From: Eubacterium sp. UBA3279
GTDB lineage: Bacteria > Bacillota > Clostridia > Lachnospirales > Lachnospiraceae
DNA length: 64,000 bases
Assembly (NCBI GenBank): GCA_002361775.1
Contig: DETV01000113.1
Span: forward strand, 1-64,000
Direction of reading: 5' to 3'
Shown: one piece after another, positions 51,639 through 60,567 of the stretch
Layout: the number at the start of each line of letters is the position of its first letter
Numbering within the stretch: the stretch's first letter is position 1
Notes under the pieces: model-generated
What the model was told of the DNA's origin: nothing
The model's input: only the letters and a program-made list of their open reading frames with translations
Databases searched by the model: none
Program-made: the position numbers and the translations under genes

Positions 51639-51830
51639 ATGGCAATGTTTGATGGATGTGAAGGCAACGCAAAAACATGGGTTCTGGAGGAAATGGATTG
51701 TCCCCAGTGTGGAAAAGTTCTGGAATATTATACATCCAGAGGAAGAATTGTGGAAGAAGTAACCTGTGATTGCGGTTATGTGCTGAAAGCGCAGGAACCG
51801 GTACCCATGCCGGTAAAAAAAGAAGGTTAA
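51639..51830 (+). CDS. Small zinc-ribbon protein, 63 residues
   Basis: A short protein with two cysteine pairs, CPQCGKVLEYYTSRGRIVEE then CDCGY, that would bind one zinc ion. Begins MAMFDGCEGNAKTWVLEEMD, ends in a basic KKEG. AAGGAGG lies 8 bases before the ATG. Function unknown. Similar small rubrerythrin-like or zinc-ribbon proteins are common in Clostridia. Confidence 0.7.
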   Translation: MAMFDGCEGNAKTWVLEEMDCPQCGKVLEYYTSRGRIVEEVTCDCGYVLKAQEPVPMPVKKEG

Positions 51831-51836
51831 AAAAGA

Positions 51837-51866
51837 AGGACTGTTCTGAACATTCAGGACAGTCCT
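51837..51866. terminator. Bidirectional terminator between the zinc-ribbon gene and fucU
   Basis: AGGACTGTTCTGAA (51837-51850) pairs with TTCAGGACAGTCCT (51853-51866), with A-run and T-rich flanks, between two convergent genes. Confidence 0.75.
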
Positions 51867-51889
51867 CTTTCTGAAGTAAGGAAGAATGA

Positions 51890-52333
51890 TTATGAGTCAA
51901 CCACAACACCTTTCTGCAGCATAATATTTGCATACAGAGCTTTTTCGCTGGTGGCAATGATTGCGTAAGCAGTTTTTGCTTCGTCATAGAAAGCAAATCT
52001 TTCGATATTTCCAATGGCTTTTTCGCCGCGTTCATCATATTTTGCAACAATTTCTTTATAGGTATCCCAGATGGGGGTTTCTACAGTATCTCCAGGCATA
52101 ACCTCCATGAGATTTACCGGTTTTTCCACATATGTATCCAGAGGGAATACTTGCAGGATGGCATCCAGAAGCTCCGGTACCCCATGACCGTCGCAACGGA
52201 TTACAATAGCGTCTTTTCCCATGGATTCTGCAGGGAAGTTCCCATCAGAAATAACAAGGCGGTCACTGTGACCCATTTCACATAAAACTTTTAACAATTC
52301 AGGAGATAATATTTTAGGAATTCCTTTTAACAT
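51890..52333 (-). CDS. fucU: L-fucose mutarotase FucU (RbsD/FucU family)
   Basis: Interconverts the alpha and beta anomers of L-fucose, supplying the form used by FucI. 147 residues; MLKGIPKILSPELLKVLCEMGHSDRLVISDGNFP-type start, where the conserved His and Asp of GHSDRLVISDGNFPA are catalytic, and a conserved C-terminal ERFAFYDEAKTAYAIIATSE. The start at 52333 is set by AAAGGAG on the minus strand; an in-frame extension to 52378 has none. It is a single gene facing the other way from fucI, 2 kb away. FucU over ribose pyranase RbsD is chosen by length and the CDGHGVPELLDAI segment. Confidence 0.9.
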   Translation of the reverse strand: MLKGIPKILSPELLKVLCEMGHSDRLVISDGNFPAESMGKDAIVIRCDGHGVPELLDAILQVFPLDTYVEKPVNLMEVMPGDTVETPIWDTYKEIVAKYDERGEKAIGNIERFAFYDEAKTAYAIIATSEKALYANIMLQKGVVVDS

Positions 52334-52507
52334 GATTGTACTCCTTTCCCTTTCCAAAACTTTTCTGTCATCAGGCAAAGCCTGTCCGGATCACCCCGAA
52401 GACTTATGGGATAATAATATAAGAAAGCCAGAAGGAAAACAATATAATATTTTACTGAAAAAGGTAAAAAATCTGTTGATTTGACGGCGGCTATGTTTTT
52501 CCCGATA

Positions 52508-52536
52508 TTGTCTCAACGGGGGTTTTGTGTTATACT
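52508..52536 (+). promoter_or_regulatory. Predicted promoter upstream of sseB-like gene
   Basis: TTGTCT at 52508-52513, a 17-bp spacer and TATACT at 52531-52536. The 298-base gap 52334-52631 otherwise holds AT-rich sequence; a minus-strand TTGTTT / TATTAT pair near 52415-52440 may serve fucU. Confidence 0.6.
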
Positions 52537-52631
52537 GGAGTACAGACCAGAATAAGAGGGAAGAAGAGAAATGTTGCTTTTATTTGAGAGTATGGCAGCG
52601 AAAATTTCCCGGGAAAGGAATTTAGAGGGGT

Positions 52632-53429
52632 ATGACAGTAGATCAGGTGTTTATTATCAGAAAGTTACAGAATCTGGAAGAGATGTTTGTAGTATATTCC
52701 GCAGTGACGAGAATGCCGTTTGCCACCTGTGATGAAGAAACATATAACGATCAGGTATGGATTTTTACTGAACAGGATAAAGTACAGGAGTTTGCGAAAA
52801 GCTATACAGAGAAGAAGATTCTTCTTATGGGAGTAAAAGTGAAAAAAGAAGAAGCTCCTATGTTTTATATGAATCTTTTTGCTATGGGTATCAATGAAAT
52901 TGTATTTCAGGATGGAGACCATCAGCATAAACTGGAACTGACCAGCGTGGTGAAGATACCGGATTATACTAAACTTCCGGAAAGACAGAGACCAATTTTA
53001 AATCCACAGTTACAGCTTTCCGCCATTTATTTTCTGCAGGAATTGCGTAAACCGGGAGTGGAACCGGATAAGGAGACATTGAAAGAGCTGGAAGAAGAAA
53101 TGTCCGTAAATCTGGTAAAATCCACTTATCTTATGCCGGTAGAAGTGGATGAGGAAAAGGAAGCTCCGGGAAATATCCGTTTACTCTATGTGCAGAATAA
53201 GCAGGGGGAAAAGTTTCAGCCGATTTTTTCTGACACAGGAGAACTGATGAAACATTATCGGGGAAAGGATCAGAAGCATCGTCTTTTACAGGTGAAGTTT
53301 GAACAACTTCCCGGATATATGATCAAAGACGTACAGGGTTACGTGCTGAATCCGGAGAGTATTAATCTGATTTTGAAAAAAGAGCAGATGGAGATTTTGA
53401 TGAAATATTACGGAAAATCAGAAGAGTAA
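52632..53429 (+). CDS. SseB-family protein
   Basis: 265 residues in two parts: an N-terminal SseB N-domain (about 1-130; VYSAVTRMPFATCDEETYNDQVWIFTE) and a C-terminal SseB domain (about 155-260; STYLMPVEVDEEKEAPGNIRL). Soluble, no signal peptide. The molecular role of this family in Firmicutes is unknown. GAGGGG precedes the ATG. It stands alone under its own promoter, before two hairpins and the M16 protease gene. Confidence 0.75.
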   Translation: MTVDQVFIIRKLQNLEEMFVVYSAVTRMPFATCDEETYNDQVWIFTEQDKVQEFAKSYTEKKILLMGVKVKKEEAPMFYMNLFAMGINEIVFQDGDHQHKLELTSVVKIPDYTKLPERQRPILNPQLQLSAIYFLQELRKPGVEPDKETLKELEEEMSVNLVKSTYLMPVEVDEEKEAPGNIRLLYVQNKQGEKFQPIFSDTGELMKHYRGKDQKHRLLQVKFEQLPGYMIKDVQGYVLNPESINLILKKEQMEILMKYYGKSEE

Positions 53430-53454
53430 CGTAAGAAATGGTTATGAATACAAC

Positions 53455-53494
53455 AGTTACTGTGAACAGTAACTAAAACAGTCTGAATAGACTG
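53455..53494 (+). repeat. Paired short hairpins between sseB-like and protease genes
   Basis: AGTTACTGT / ACAGTAACT (53455-53463 and 53466-53474) is a perfect 9-bp inverted repeat; CAGTCT GAAT AGACTG follows at 53479-53494. The first recalls the GTAACAGTTC words of other intergenic elements in this window. Confidence 0.5.
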
Positions 53495-53500
53495 AAAGAA

Positions 53501-53540
53501 GAGCGGGTTACAAGTGCTGCAAAGTCAGGAGTACCCGCTC
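53501..53540 (+). promoter_or_regulatory. Leader hairpin before the M16C protease gene
   Basis: GAGCGGGT (53501-53508) pairs with ACCCGCTC (53533-53540). A potential GTG start at 53514 would be in its loop, which supports the later TTG start. Only a short TT follows, so termination here would be weak. Confidence 0.4.
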
Positions 53541-53564
53541 TTAAAAGTAAATGGAGGTGTAGAG

Positions 53565-56486
53565 TTGCCGATGAATGAGTGTAGAGCTTATGAAATAGTA
53601 AAACAGCAGAGGATTGAAGATATACATGCAGATGGATATCTTCTGCGCCATAAAAAAAGTGGCGCCCGGGTGATGATTCTGAAAAATGAGGATGACAATA
53701 AAGTATTCAATATTGCTTTCAGAACTCCTCCGGCAGACAGTACCGGTGTGGCTCATATTTTGGAACACAGCGTACTGTGTGGCTCCCGTCAGTTTCCGCT
53801 GAAGGATCCTTTTGTGGAACTGGTAAAGGGGTCTTTGAATACATTCTTAAATGCCATGACCTATCCGGATAAAACCATGTATCCTGTGGCAAGCTGCAAT
53901 GATCAGGATTTTCAAAATCTGATGCACGTGTATCTGGATGCGGTATTTTATCCGAATATTTATGAAAAAGAAGAAATCTTCCGCCAGGAAGGATGGAATT
54001 ACCAGTTAGAAGACCTGGATAGTCCGTTAAAATATAATGGTGTGGTTTATAACGAAATGAAAGGCGCATTTTCTTCTCCGGATGAGATTTTGCAAAGAGA
54101 AATATTTGATGTGCTGTTTCCGGATACTCCTTATGGCGTGGAGTCAGGAGGAGATCCCAGAAAAATACCGGATTTGACTTATGAGGATTTTCTGGCTTTC
54201 CACAGCAGATATTACCATCCTTCCAACAGTTATATTTATCTGTACGGAAACATGGATGTGGAAGAAAAGCTGAATTGGCTGGATCAGGAATATCTCAGCA
54301 AGTTTGACCGGATTCAGGTGGATTCTCAGATTCCTTATCAGAAGCCTTTTGAAAAACCTTTGGAACATATTGTGTACTATCCGGTGGCAGAAGGGGGAAG
54401 TGAAGAAGAAAATACCTACCTTACTTACAATACAGTGGTGGGAAATTCTCTGGATGTGGAACTTTGTACTGCTTTTGAGGTATTGGATTATGTACTGCTT
54501 TCGGCTCCCGGGGCTCCCCTTCGTCAGGCGCTTTTAGATGCAGGGCTGGGAAAAGATGTGCAGGGAGGATATGACGATGGAATTTTACAGCCCTTCTTCT
54601 CTGTGATTGTAAAAAATGGAGAAGAAAAGGATAAAGAAAAATTTGTTCAGGTGATCCGGGACACTCTTTTAAAAATTGTAAAAGAAGGAATTAACCAGAA
54701 AGCAGTGGCTGCAGGTATTAATTTCCTGGAATTCAGATTCAGAGAAGCGGATTATTCTTCTTTCCCAAGAGGATTAATGTACGGAATTGACGTATTTGAC
54801 AGTTGGCTTTATGACGATGAGAAACCGTTTATTCATCTGGAACGGCTGGGGGCTTTCGACAGCTTAAAAGAAAAGGCTTCTCAGGGATATTTTGAAAATC
54901 TGATCCAGACATATCTTCTGGATAATCCTCATACGGCGCTGGTATTGGGAGTTCCCAAAAAAGGTATGGCGCTGGAAGAGGAAAAACAATTGGAAGAAAA
55001 ACTTGCCGCTTATAAAGAATCCTGCACAAGAGAGGAACTGGAAGAAATGGTGGAAAAAACCAGACGGTTACAACAGTTCCAGGAAAGTGAAGATTCAGAG
55101 GAAGCAAAGGCAAAAATTCCGATGCTGAAACGTTCTGATATTAAGAAAGAAACAGTGAAGCTTTATAATACACCTCATATGGTACATGGAAGAACTGTGC
55201 TTCACCATGAGGTGGATACCAATGGCATCACCTATATGAGTCTTTTGTTTGATACCGCCCGGGTACCGGATGAACTGGTTCCTTATATGGGGATTTTAAA
55301 ATCTGTATTGGGCTATGTGGATACCGCTCATTATACCTATGGAGAGCTATTCCATGAAATCAATGCGCAAAGTGGGGGAATCAACTGTGGATTGCAGGTG
55401 TTTACGCCGCCGAAGGAGCAGGAGGACTGTAGACGGATGTTTGGTGTCAGAGCCAAATATCTGAAAGAAAAAGAAGGTTTTGTGTTCTCTATGATCCGGG
55501 AGATCTTGTTTACGTCAAAACTGGAAGACGACAGACGATTATACGAGATTCTGGCAAGACAGAAAGCAAGACTGGAGGTGTCTTTGGGAGAAGCGGGACA
55601 CTCCACAGCAGTGATGAGATCAGCCTCCTATTATTCCCCGGCATCTAATTTCCAGGACAGAATTGCAGGAATCGGGTATTTCCGTCTGCTGGAAGATCTG
55701 GAAAAGAATTTTGAAGAGAAAAAAGAAGATCTGAAGAAGAAACTTCAGCAATTAATTATTACAATCTTCAGAAGTGAAAATCTGTTGGTGAGCGTTACTA
55801 CAGATCAAAAGGGTTATGAAGGATTTGAAGGGCAGTTGGCTCTGTTAATTCCTCTGTTGTATAAAAATCCTGTGGAGACAGGACAGATTCGTTACGATTT
55901 TGCCCGGAAAAACGAAGGATTTACCACAGCCGGACAGGTACAGTATGCGGCAGCCGGCGGTAATTTCCGGAAATCAGGTTTTGAATATACAGGGGCCCTG
56001 CGTATTTTGAAGGTGATTTTAAGTTATGATTATCTGTGGATCAATATCAGGGTAAAAGGAGGAGCTTATGGATGCATGAGCAACTTCCGCCGTACAGGAG
56101 ACAGCTTCCTGGTATCTTATCGCGATCCGCATTTGAAACAGACTCTGGATGTATTTCGCGGTACGCCGGAATATTTGAGAAATTTCCAGGCTGATGAAAG
56201 GGAAATGACAAAATATATCATTGGTACCATAAGTGAACTGGACATCCCCATGAATCCTTCAGCACAGGGAGAACTGGCTTTGACTGCATGGCTGAGCGGT
56301 CTGGGAGAAGAAGATTTCCAGAAAGAAAGAGATGAGATTCTCAAAGCGGATCAGGAAGACATCCGAAGACTGGCAGATCTGATCCAGGCAGTGTTGGATC
56401 AGGAAAATATCTGCGTGGTGGGAAGCGAATCATCACTTGAGAAAAACAGAGAGATTTTGAAAACAGTGGAACCATTGAATAACTGA
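53565..56486 (+). CDS. M16C metallopeptidase (presequence-protease-like)
   Basis: Large zinc peptidase of the insulinase family, PreP subgroup, about 973 residues, cytoplasmic, acting on unstructured peptides. The inverted zinc motif is HILEH (His64, His68), followed by SRQFPLKDPFVELVKGSLNTF and the third ligand Glu in NGVVYNEMKGAFSSP. The two-lobed structure ends with the inactive half that carries IRVKGGAYGCMSNF. The TTG at 53565 has GGAGG 7 bases upstream; ATG 53571 is two codons on. Ends 13 bases before era. Confidence 0.9.
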   Translation: MPMNECRAYEIVKQQRIEDIHADGYLLRHKKSGARVMILKNEDDNKVFNIAFRTPPADSTGVAHILEHSVLCGSRQFPLKDPFVELVKGSLNTFLNAMTYPDKTMYPVASCNDQDFQNLMHVYLDAVFYPNIYEKEEIFRQEGWNYQLEDLDSPLKYNGVVYNEMKGAFSSPDEILQREIFDVLFPDTPYGVESGGDPRKIPDLTYEDFLAFHSRYYHPSNSYIYLYGNMDVEEKLNWLDQEYLSKFDRIQVDSQIPYQKPFEKPLEHIVYYPVAEGGSEEENTYLTYNTVVGNSLDVELCTAFEVLDYVLLSAPGAPLRQALLDAGLGKDVQGGYDDGILQPFFSVIVKNGEEKDKEKFVQVIRDTLLKIVKEGINQKAVAAGINFLEFRFREADYSSFPRGLMYGIDVFDSWLYDDEKPFIHLERLGAFDSLKEKASQGYFENLIQTYLLDNPHTALVLGVPKKGMALEEEKQLEEKLAAYKESCTREELEEMVEKTRRLQQFQESEDSEEAKAKIPMLKRSDIKKETVKLYNTPHMVHGRTVLHHEVDTNGITYMSLLFDTARVPDELVPYMGILKSVLGYVDTAHYTYGELFHEINAQSGGINCGLQVFTPPKEQEDCRRMFGVRAKYLKEKEGFVFSMIREILFTSKLEDDRRLYEILARQKARLEVSLGEAGHSTAVMRSASYYSPASNFQDRIAGIGYFRLLEDLEKNFEEKKEDLKKKLQQLIITIFRSENLLVSVTTDQKGYEGFEGQLALLIPLLYKNPVETGQIRYDFARKNEGFTTAGQVQYAAAGGNFRKSGFEYTGALRILKVILSYDYLWINIRVKGGAYGCMSNFRRTGDSFLVSYRDPHLKQTLDVFRGTPEYLRNFQADEREMTKYIIGTISELDIPMNPSAQGELALTAWLSGLGEEDFQKERDEILKADQEDIRRLADLIQAVLDQENICVVGSESSLEKNREILKTVEPLNN

Positions 56487-56499
56487 AAAGGAGAATATT

Positions 56500-57405
56500 T
56501 TGAACGATAATTTTAAATCCGGATTTGCGGCTATTATAGGCCGGCCAAACGTGGGAAAATCCACGTTGATGAATCATCTGATTGGACAGAAGATTGCCAT
56601 TACGTCCAAGAAACCACAGACTACAAGAAATAAAATCCAGACAGTATATACCTGTGAGGAGGGTCAGATTATTTTCCTGGACACACCGGGAATCCACAAA
56701 GCAAAAAATAAACTGGGTGAATACATGGTAAATGTGGCAGAGCAGACACTGAAAGATGTGGATGTGGTGATGTGGCTGGTAGAACCTACAACTTATGTGG
56801 GTGCGGGAGAAAAGCATATTGCCCAGCAGTTGGAAAAAACCAATCTTCCCGTAATCCTGGTAATTAACAAGATTGATACCATACAAAAAGAAGAAATTCT
56901 TCAGGTGATCGACACGTATCGCAAATTATATGATTTTGCAGAGATTATTCCGGTATCTGCTTTAAGAGGGATGAATACGGAGGATATTATTACTTCCCTG
57001 TTCAAGTATATGCCCTATGGTCCCATGTTTTATGATGAGGATACAGTGACGGATCAGCCACAGAGACAGATTGTGGCAGAGGTGATCCGGGAAAAAGCCC
57101 TTCACGCTCTGGATGAGGAAATTCCTCACGGAATCGCAGTTACGATTGAGAAGATGCGTGAGAGAAAAGGACAGAATATTGTGGATATTGAGGCTACAAT
57201 CATCTGTGAGAGAGAATCTCATAAAGGAATTATTATCGGAAAACAGGGAACTATGCTGAAAAAGATCGGAAGTAATGCCAGATATGAGATTGAGAAGATG
57301 CTGGAAGAAAAAGTGAATCTGAAAATCTGGGTAAAAGTACGAAAAGACTGGAGAGACAGTGATATCCAGATGAAAAATTTCGGCTATGACAGAAAAGAGA
57401 TCTGA
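56500..57405 (+). CDS. era: GTPase Era
   Basis: Ribosome-assembly GTPase that binds the 3' end of 16S rRNA. G domain with GRPNVGKSTLMNHLIG (G1), the ITSKKPQTTRNKIQ switch, LDTPGIH (G3), NKID (G4) and VSALRG (G5). The C-terminal KH domain has ERESHKGIIIGKQGTMLKKIG. 301 residues. Starts with TTG at 56500 after AAAAGGAG. recO begins 5 bases after the stop, an order common in Firmicutes. Confidence 0.97.
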   Translation: MNDNFKSGFAAIIGRPNVGKSTLMNHLIGQKIAITSKKPQTTRNKIQTVYTCEEGQIIFLDTPGIHKAKNKLGEYMVNVAEQTLKDVDVVMWLVEPTTYVGAGEKHIAQQLEKTNLPVILVINKIDTIQKEEILQVIDTYRKLYDFAEIIPVSALRGMNTEDIITSLFKYMPYGPMFYDEDTVTDQPQRQIVAEVIREKALHALDEEIPHGIAVTIEKMRERKGQNIVDIEATIICERESHKGIIIGKQGTMLKKIGSNARYEIEKMLEEKVNLKIWVKVRKDWRDSDIQMKNFGYDRKEI

Positions 57406-57410
57406 AAAAT

Positions 57411-58157
57411 ATGAGTGAACCCATTACAGTTACCGGTATGGTGCTGTCTGCATCTCCGGTGGGGGATTATGACAAACGTATGGTGATCCTTACAAAAGAG
57501 AGAGGAAAAGTTACAGCTTTTGCCAGGGGGGCCAGGAAAAGTACCAGCCCCTTTCTGGCAATCGCCAATCCGTTTGTGTTTGGAAGTTTTCAATTGTATG
57601 AAGGACGCACTGCATATACGCTGGCTCAGGGAAATATCCGAGAATATTTTACCCAGTTGGCGGCAAAGCAGCCAGGAGTTTATTATGGCTTTTATTTTCT
57701 GGAAATTGCGGACTATTATGGAAGAGAAGGCAGCACAGATGTGGATATGCTGAATCTTTTATATGTGACGATGAAAGCTTTGTTGAAAGAGCAGATTCCG
57801 GATCGGCTGGTGAGAACGATTTTCGAATTGAAAGCTCTGGTGATCAATGGAGAATATCCCCGGTTGTTTGAGTGTGTGGCCTGCGGAAATACAGAAAAAC
57901 TGACACATATTTCTCTGGGATATTCCGGCTGTGTGTGCAGCGAATGTGTGAACGGAATAAAGGACGCCCGCCCCATATCTGCTACAGCATTGTATGCGTT
58001 ACAGTATATTGTGTGTTCTCCGATAGAAAAACTTTATACATTTACGCTGAAGCCGGAAGCGGTGAAAGAAACAGGAAAATGGATGGAAAGATATATGGAT
58101 CGATATACAGATAAAAGGTTTAAAAGTCTGGAAATATTGAAGATTATGGAGAGCTAG
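57411..58157 (+). CDS. recO: DNA repair protein RecO
   Basis: Helps load RecA on SSB-coated gaps. OB-fold N-domain (ITVTGMVLSASPVGDYDKRMVIL), helical middle, and a four-cysteine zinc site (CVACGNTEKLTHISLGYSGCVCSEC-type, Cys at CxxC and CxC/C) near 158-180. 248 residues, normal. Cotranscribed with era. Confidence 0.95.
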   Translation: MSEPITVTGMVLSASPVGDYDKRMVILTKERGKVTAFARGARKSTSPFLAIANPFVFGSFQLYEGRTAYTLAQGNIREYFTQLAAKQPGVYYGFYFLEIADYYGREGSTDVDMLNLLYVTMKALLKEQIPDRLVRTIFELKALVINGEYPRLFECVACGNTEKLTHISLGYSGCVCSECVNGIKDARPISATALYALQYIVCSPIEKLYTFTLKPEAVKETGKWMERYMDRYTDKRFKSLEILKIMES

Positions 58158-58251
58158 TCATTTTTCCTTGAAAAGTAAAGCCATTACAGGTATAATGAAC
58201 AGGTATTTGAAAATTCCATTGCCGCAGGCAATCTGGAATGAAGTTTGGCTC

Positions 58252-58278
58252 GTTGCTGTGAACGGAGTGAACAGTAAC
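58252..58278. repeat. Short inverted repeat before the lipoprotein gene
   Basis: GTTGCTGT (58252-58259) and ACAGTAAC (58271-58278) pair with one G-T; TGAAC sits between. It shares ACAGTAAC and TGAAC with the repeat at 53455. Confidence 0.4.
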
Positions 58279-58298
58279 AAGAATGTGGAGGAAAAGTT

Positions 58299-58937
58299 AT
58301 GAAGAAACCTGGTACAGTCTTATTCTGTGCAATATGTTTTCTTCTCATCCCCATGGTACTATCCGGTTGTGGAGATTTGAAGGATGCAAAAGAATCTACC
58401 CTCACAGTGGATAAAAAAGGGATTGTAACAGAAGCTCTGGTGGAAGATTTTCCATTGGAGAAGTATGATAAGGAAGAACTGGAAAGCAGTGTGAAAGAAC
58501 TGGTACAATCGTATAATGAACAGGCGGGAAACGAGAAGGTGACTCTGGTGGAAACAGAATTTAAAGAGGGGATAGCCAGGGTTTTTCTGCGATTTCAATC
58601 GAGAGAAGATTACCGGAAGTTTAATCAGGTGGATTTTTTTGCGGGGACAGTAAAGGATGCTGTGGCAGCAGGATATTCCTTTGAAGGAAAATTTCTGGAT
58701 GGGGAAGGGAAAGAAGCCGCAAAAGGGGCAGTTCCCGATCAGTGTCAGGACGCCAGAATCATAATTCTTCAGGAGCCTTTGTGTGTACTGGTACCGGGCA
58801 ATATTCTTTATGTTAGTGAAAATATGGAGTTACTGGGAAAAAATCAGGCAAAGCTGCCGGATGATACCCGGATTCCATATGAAAATGCACAGGTGATCAC
58901 AGAATCCTATGGGTATGTGATTTACAGTGCAAAATAA
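58299..58937 (+). CDS. Putative lipoprotein, 212 residues
   Basis: Signal peptide with Lys-Lys start, hydrophobic core and lipobox LSGC (Cys24), so it should be anchored to the outer face of the membrane. The mature part is acidic, Lys/Glu-rich with mixed strand and helix, including VDKKGIVTEALVEDF near residue 37. No known domain recognised. GGAGGAAAAG precedes the ATG. Lies between recO and glycyl-tRNA synthetase. Confidence 0.8.
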   Translation: MKKPGTVLFCAICFLLIPMVLSGCGDLKDAKESTLTVDKKGIVTEALVEDFPLEKYDKEELESSVKELVQSYNEQAGNEKVTLVETEFKEGIARVFLRFQSREDYRKFNQVDFFAGTVKDAVAAGYSFEGKFLDGEGKEAAKGAVPDQCQDARIIILQEPLCVLVPGNILYVSENMELLGKNQAKLPDDTRIPYENAQVITESYGYVIYSAK

Positions 58938-58976
58938 ATAAAGGTAGAAATAAGATATCATAAAAGGAGATCAGTT

Positions 58977-60374
58977 ATGGAAAAAACAATGGAAAAAATT
59001 GTCGCACTGGCAAAATCCAGAGGTTTTGTATATCCAGGCTCTGAGATTTACGGCGGTCTGGCAAATACCTGGGATTACGGCAATCTGGGTGTGGAACTGA
59101 AGAACAATGTAAAGAGAGCATGGTGGAAAAAATTCATCCAGGAGAATCCTCATAACGTGGGTGTGGACTGTGCGATTCTTATGAATCCTCAGACATGGGT
59201 GGCTTCCGGTCATCTGGGTGGATTTTCTGATCCTTTGATGGATTGTAAAGAGTGTCACGAGCGTTTTCGCGCAGATAAACTGATTGAAGATTTCTGTGCA
59301 GAAAAAGGAATCGCTCTGGAAGAAAGCGTAGATGCATGGAGTCAGGAAAAAATGACTGCATTTATCCAGGAACATCAGGTTCCATGTCCGACTTGTGGAA
59401 AACACAACTTTACCGATATCCGTCAGTTTAATCTTATGTTTAAAACTTTCCAGGGAGTTACAGAAGATGCTAAAAATACGGTATATTTAAGACCGGAAAC
59501 AGCACAGGGTATTTTTGTAAACTTTAAAAATGTCCAGAGAACTTCCAGAAAGAAATTACCATTTGGTATCGGTCAGATCGGAAAATCTTTCCGTAATGAG
59601 ATTACACCGGGTAACTTCACATTCCGTACCAGAGAATTTGAGCAGATGGAGTTAGAATTCTTCTGCAAACCGGACACAGATCTGGAATGGTTTGCATACT
59701 GGAAACAGTTCTGTCTGGACTGGCTCCATAATCTGGGACTGAAAGACGAAGAAGTTCGTTACCGTGATCATGATCCGGAAGAATTGTCCTTCTACAGTAA
59801 AGCTACTACAGATGTGGAATTCCTGTTCCCGTTTGGCTGGGGTGAACTGTGGGGAATCGCAGACCGTACAGACTATGACCTGACACAGCATCAGAACGTA
59901 TCCGGTCAGGATATGACTTATTTTGATGATGAAGAAGGTAAAAAATATATTCCATATGTAATTGAACCGTCTCTGGGAGCAGACCGTATGGTTCTGGCAT
60001 TCCTGTGCAGCGCTTATGATGAAGAAAATATCGGAACAGAAGAAAAACCGGATATGAGAACGGTTCTTCATTTCCATCCGGCACTGGCTCCGGTAAAAGT
60101 AGGTGTATTGCCTCTGTCCAAAAAATTAAATGAGGGTGCAGAGAAAGTATACTCCATGCTGGCAAAAACATGGAACTGTGAATTCGACGACAGAGGAAAT
60201 ATCGGTAAGAGATATCGCCGTCAGGATGAAATCGGAACACCTTTCTGTGTTACTTATGATTTCGATTCAGAAACAGATGGTGCAGTAACCGTTCGTGACC
60301 GTGACACCATGGAACAGGAACGAGTAAAAATTGAAGAGCTGGAGGCTTATCTGGCAAAGAAGATGGCATTCTAA
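58977..60374 (+). CDS. glyQS: Glycyl-tRNA synthetase (single-chain, homodimeric type)
   Basis: Charges tRNA-Gly. Class II core: motif 1 region GVELKNNVKRAWWKKF, motif 2 FRNEITPGNFTFRTREFEQME, and motif 3 EPSLGADRMVLAFL, with anticodon-binding domain at the C-terminus (FHPALAPVKVGVLPLSKK). 465 residues, the archaeal/eukaryote-like type found in many Firmicutes, not the alpha2beta2 form. AAGGAGA is 7 bases before the ATG. Followed by a terminator; no T-box leader was recognised in the 39-base gap. Confidence 0.97.
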   Translation: MEKTMEKIVALAKSRGFVYPGSEIYGGLANTWDYGNLGVELKNNVKRAWWKKFIQENPHNVGVDCAILMNPQTWVASGHLGGFSDPLMDCKECHERFRADKLIEDFCAEKGIALEESVDAWSQEKMTAFIQEHQVPCPTCGKHNFTDIRQFNLMFKTFQGVTEDAKNTVYLRPETAQGIFVNFKNVQRTSRKKLPFGIGQIGKSFRNEITPGNFTFRTREFEQMELEFFCKPDTDLEWFAYWKQFCLDWLHNLGLKDEEVRYRDHDPEELSFYSKATTDVEFLFPFGWGELWGIADRTDYDLTQHQNVSGQDMTYFDDEEGKKYIPYVIEPSLGADRMVLAFLCSAYDEENIGTEEKPDMRTVLHFHPALAPVKVGVLPLSKKLNEGAEKVYSMLAKTWNCEFDDRGNIGKRYRRQDEIGTPFCVTYDFDSETDGAVTVRDRDTMEQERVKIEELEAYLAKKMAF

Positions 60375-60392
60375 TGATTCTGTAAGAGGGGT

Positions 60393-60444
60393 AAGAGCTG
60401 TTGCAAAGGGAGAGATTTCCTATAGATGCAACAGCTCTTTTTTA
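60393..60444 (+). terminator. Rho-independent terminator after glyQS
   Basis: AAGAGCTGTTGCA (60393-60405) pairs with TGCAACAGCTCTT (60427-60439), followed by five T. Confidence 0.9.
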
Positions 60445-60567
60445 TTCCGGTGAAGGACAATCCGGCGAAAAAAAGGAATTTCAGGGAAAAAGGAGAACAG
60501 TTTTCAGCTATTTTTGAACGGGAAGTCTGAAACTGCAGAATAAAAATATTTACGAGGAGAATATCAT

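Noticed and set aside
52571..52729. 52-codon frame (ATG at 52571) overlapping the SseB gene start
   Set aside because: It has only a weak AAGAAGAG-type ribosome site and overlaps a recognised gene out of frame; the peptide looks random.
53514..53564. Upstream GTG start for the M16C protease
   Set aside because: It lies in the loop of a hairpin and has no ribosome site at proper distance, while TTG 53565 has GGAGG and gives the usual family N-terminus.
58938..58976. T-box leader before glycyl-tRNA synthetase
   Set aside because: The gap is 39 bases, too short, and no T-box sequence was seen there or upstream of the lipoprotein gene.
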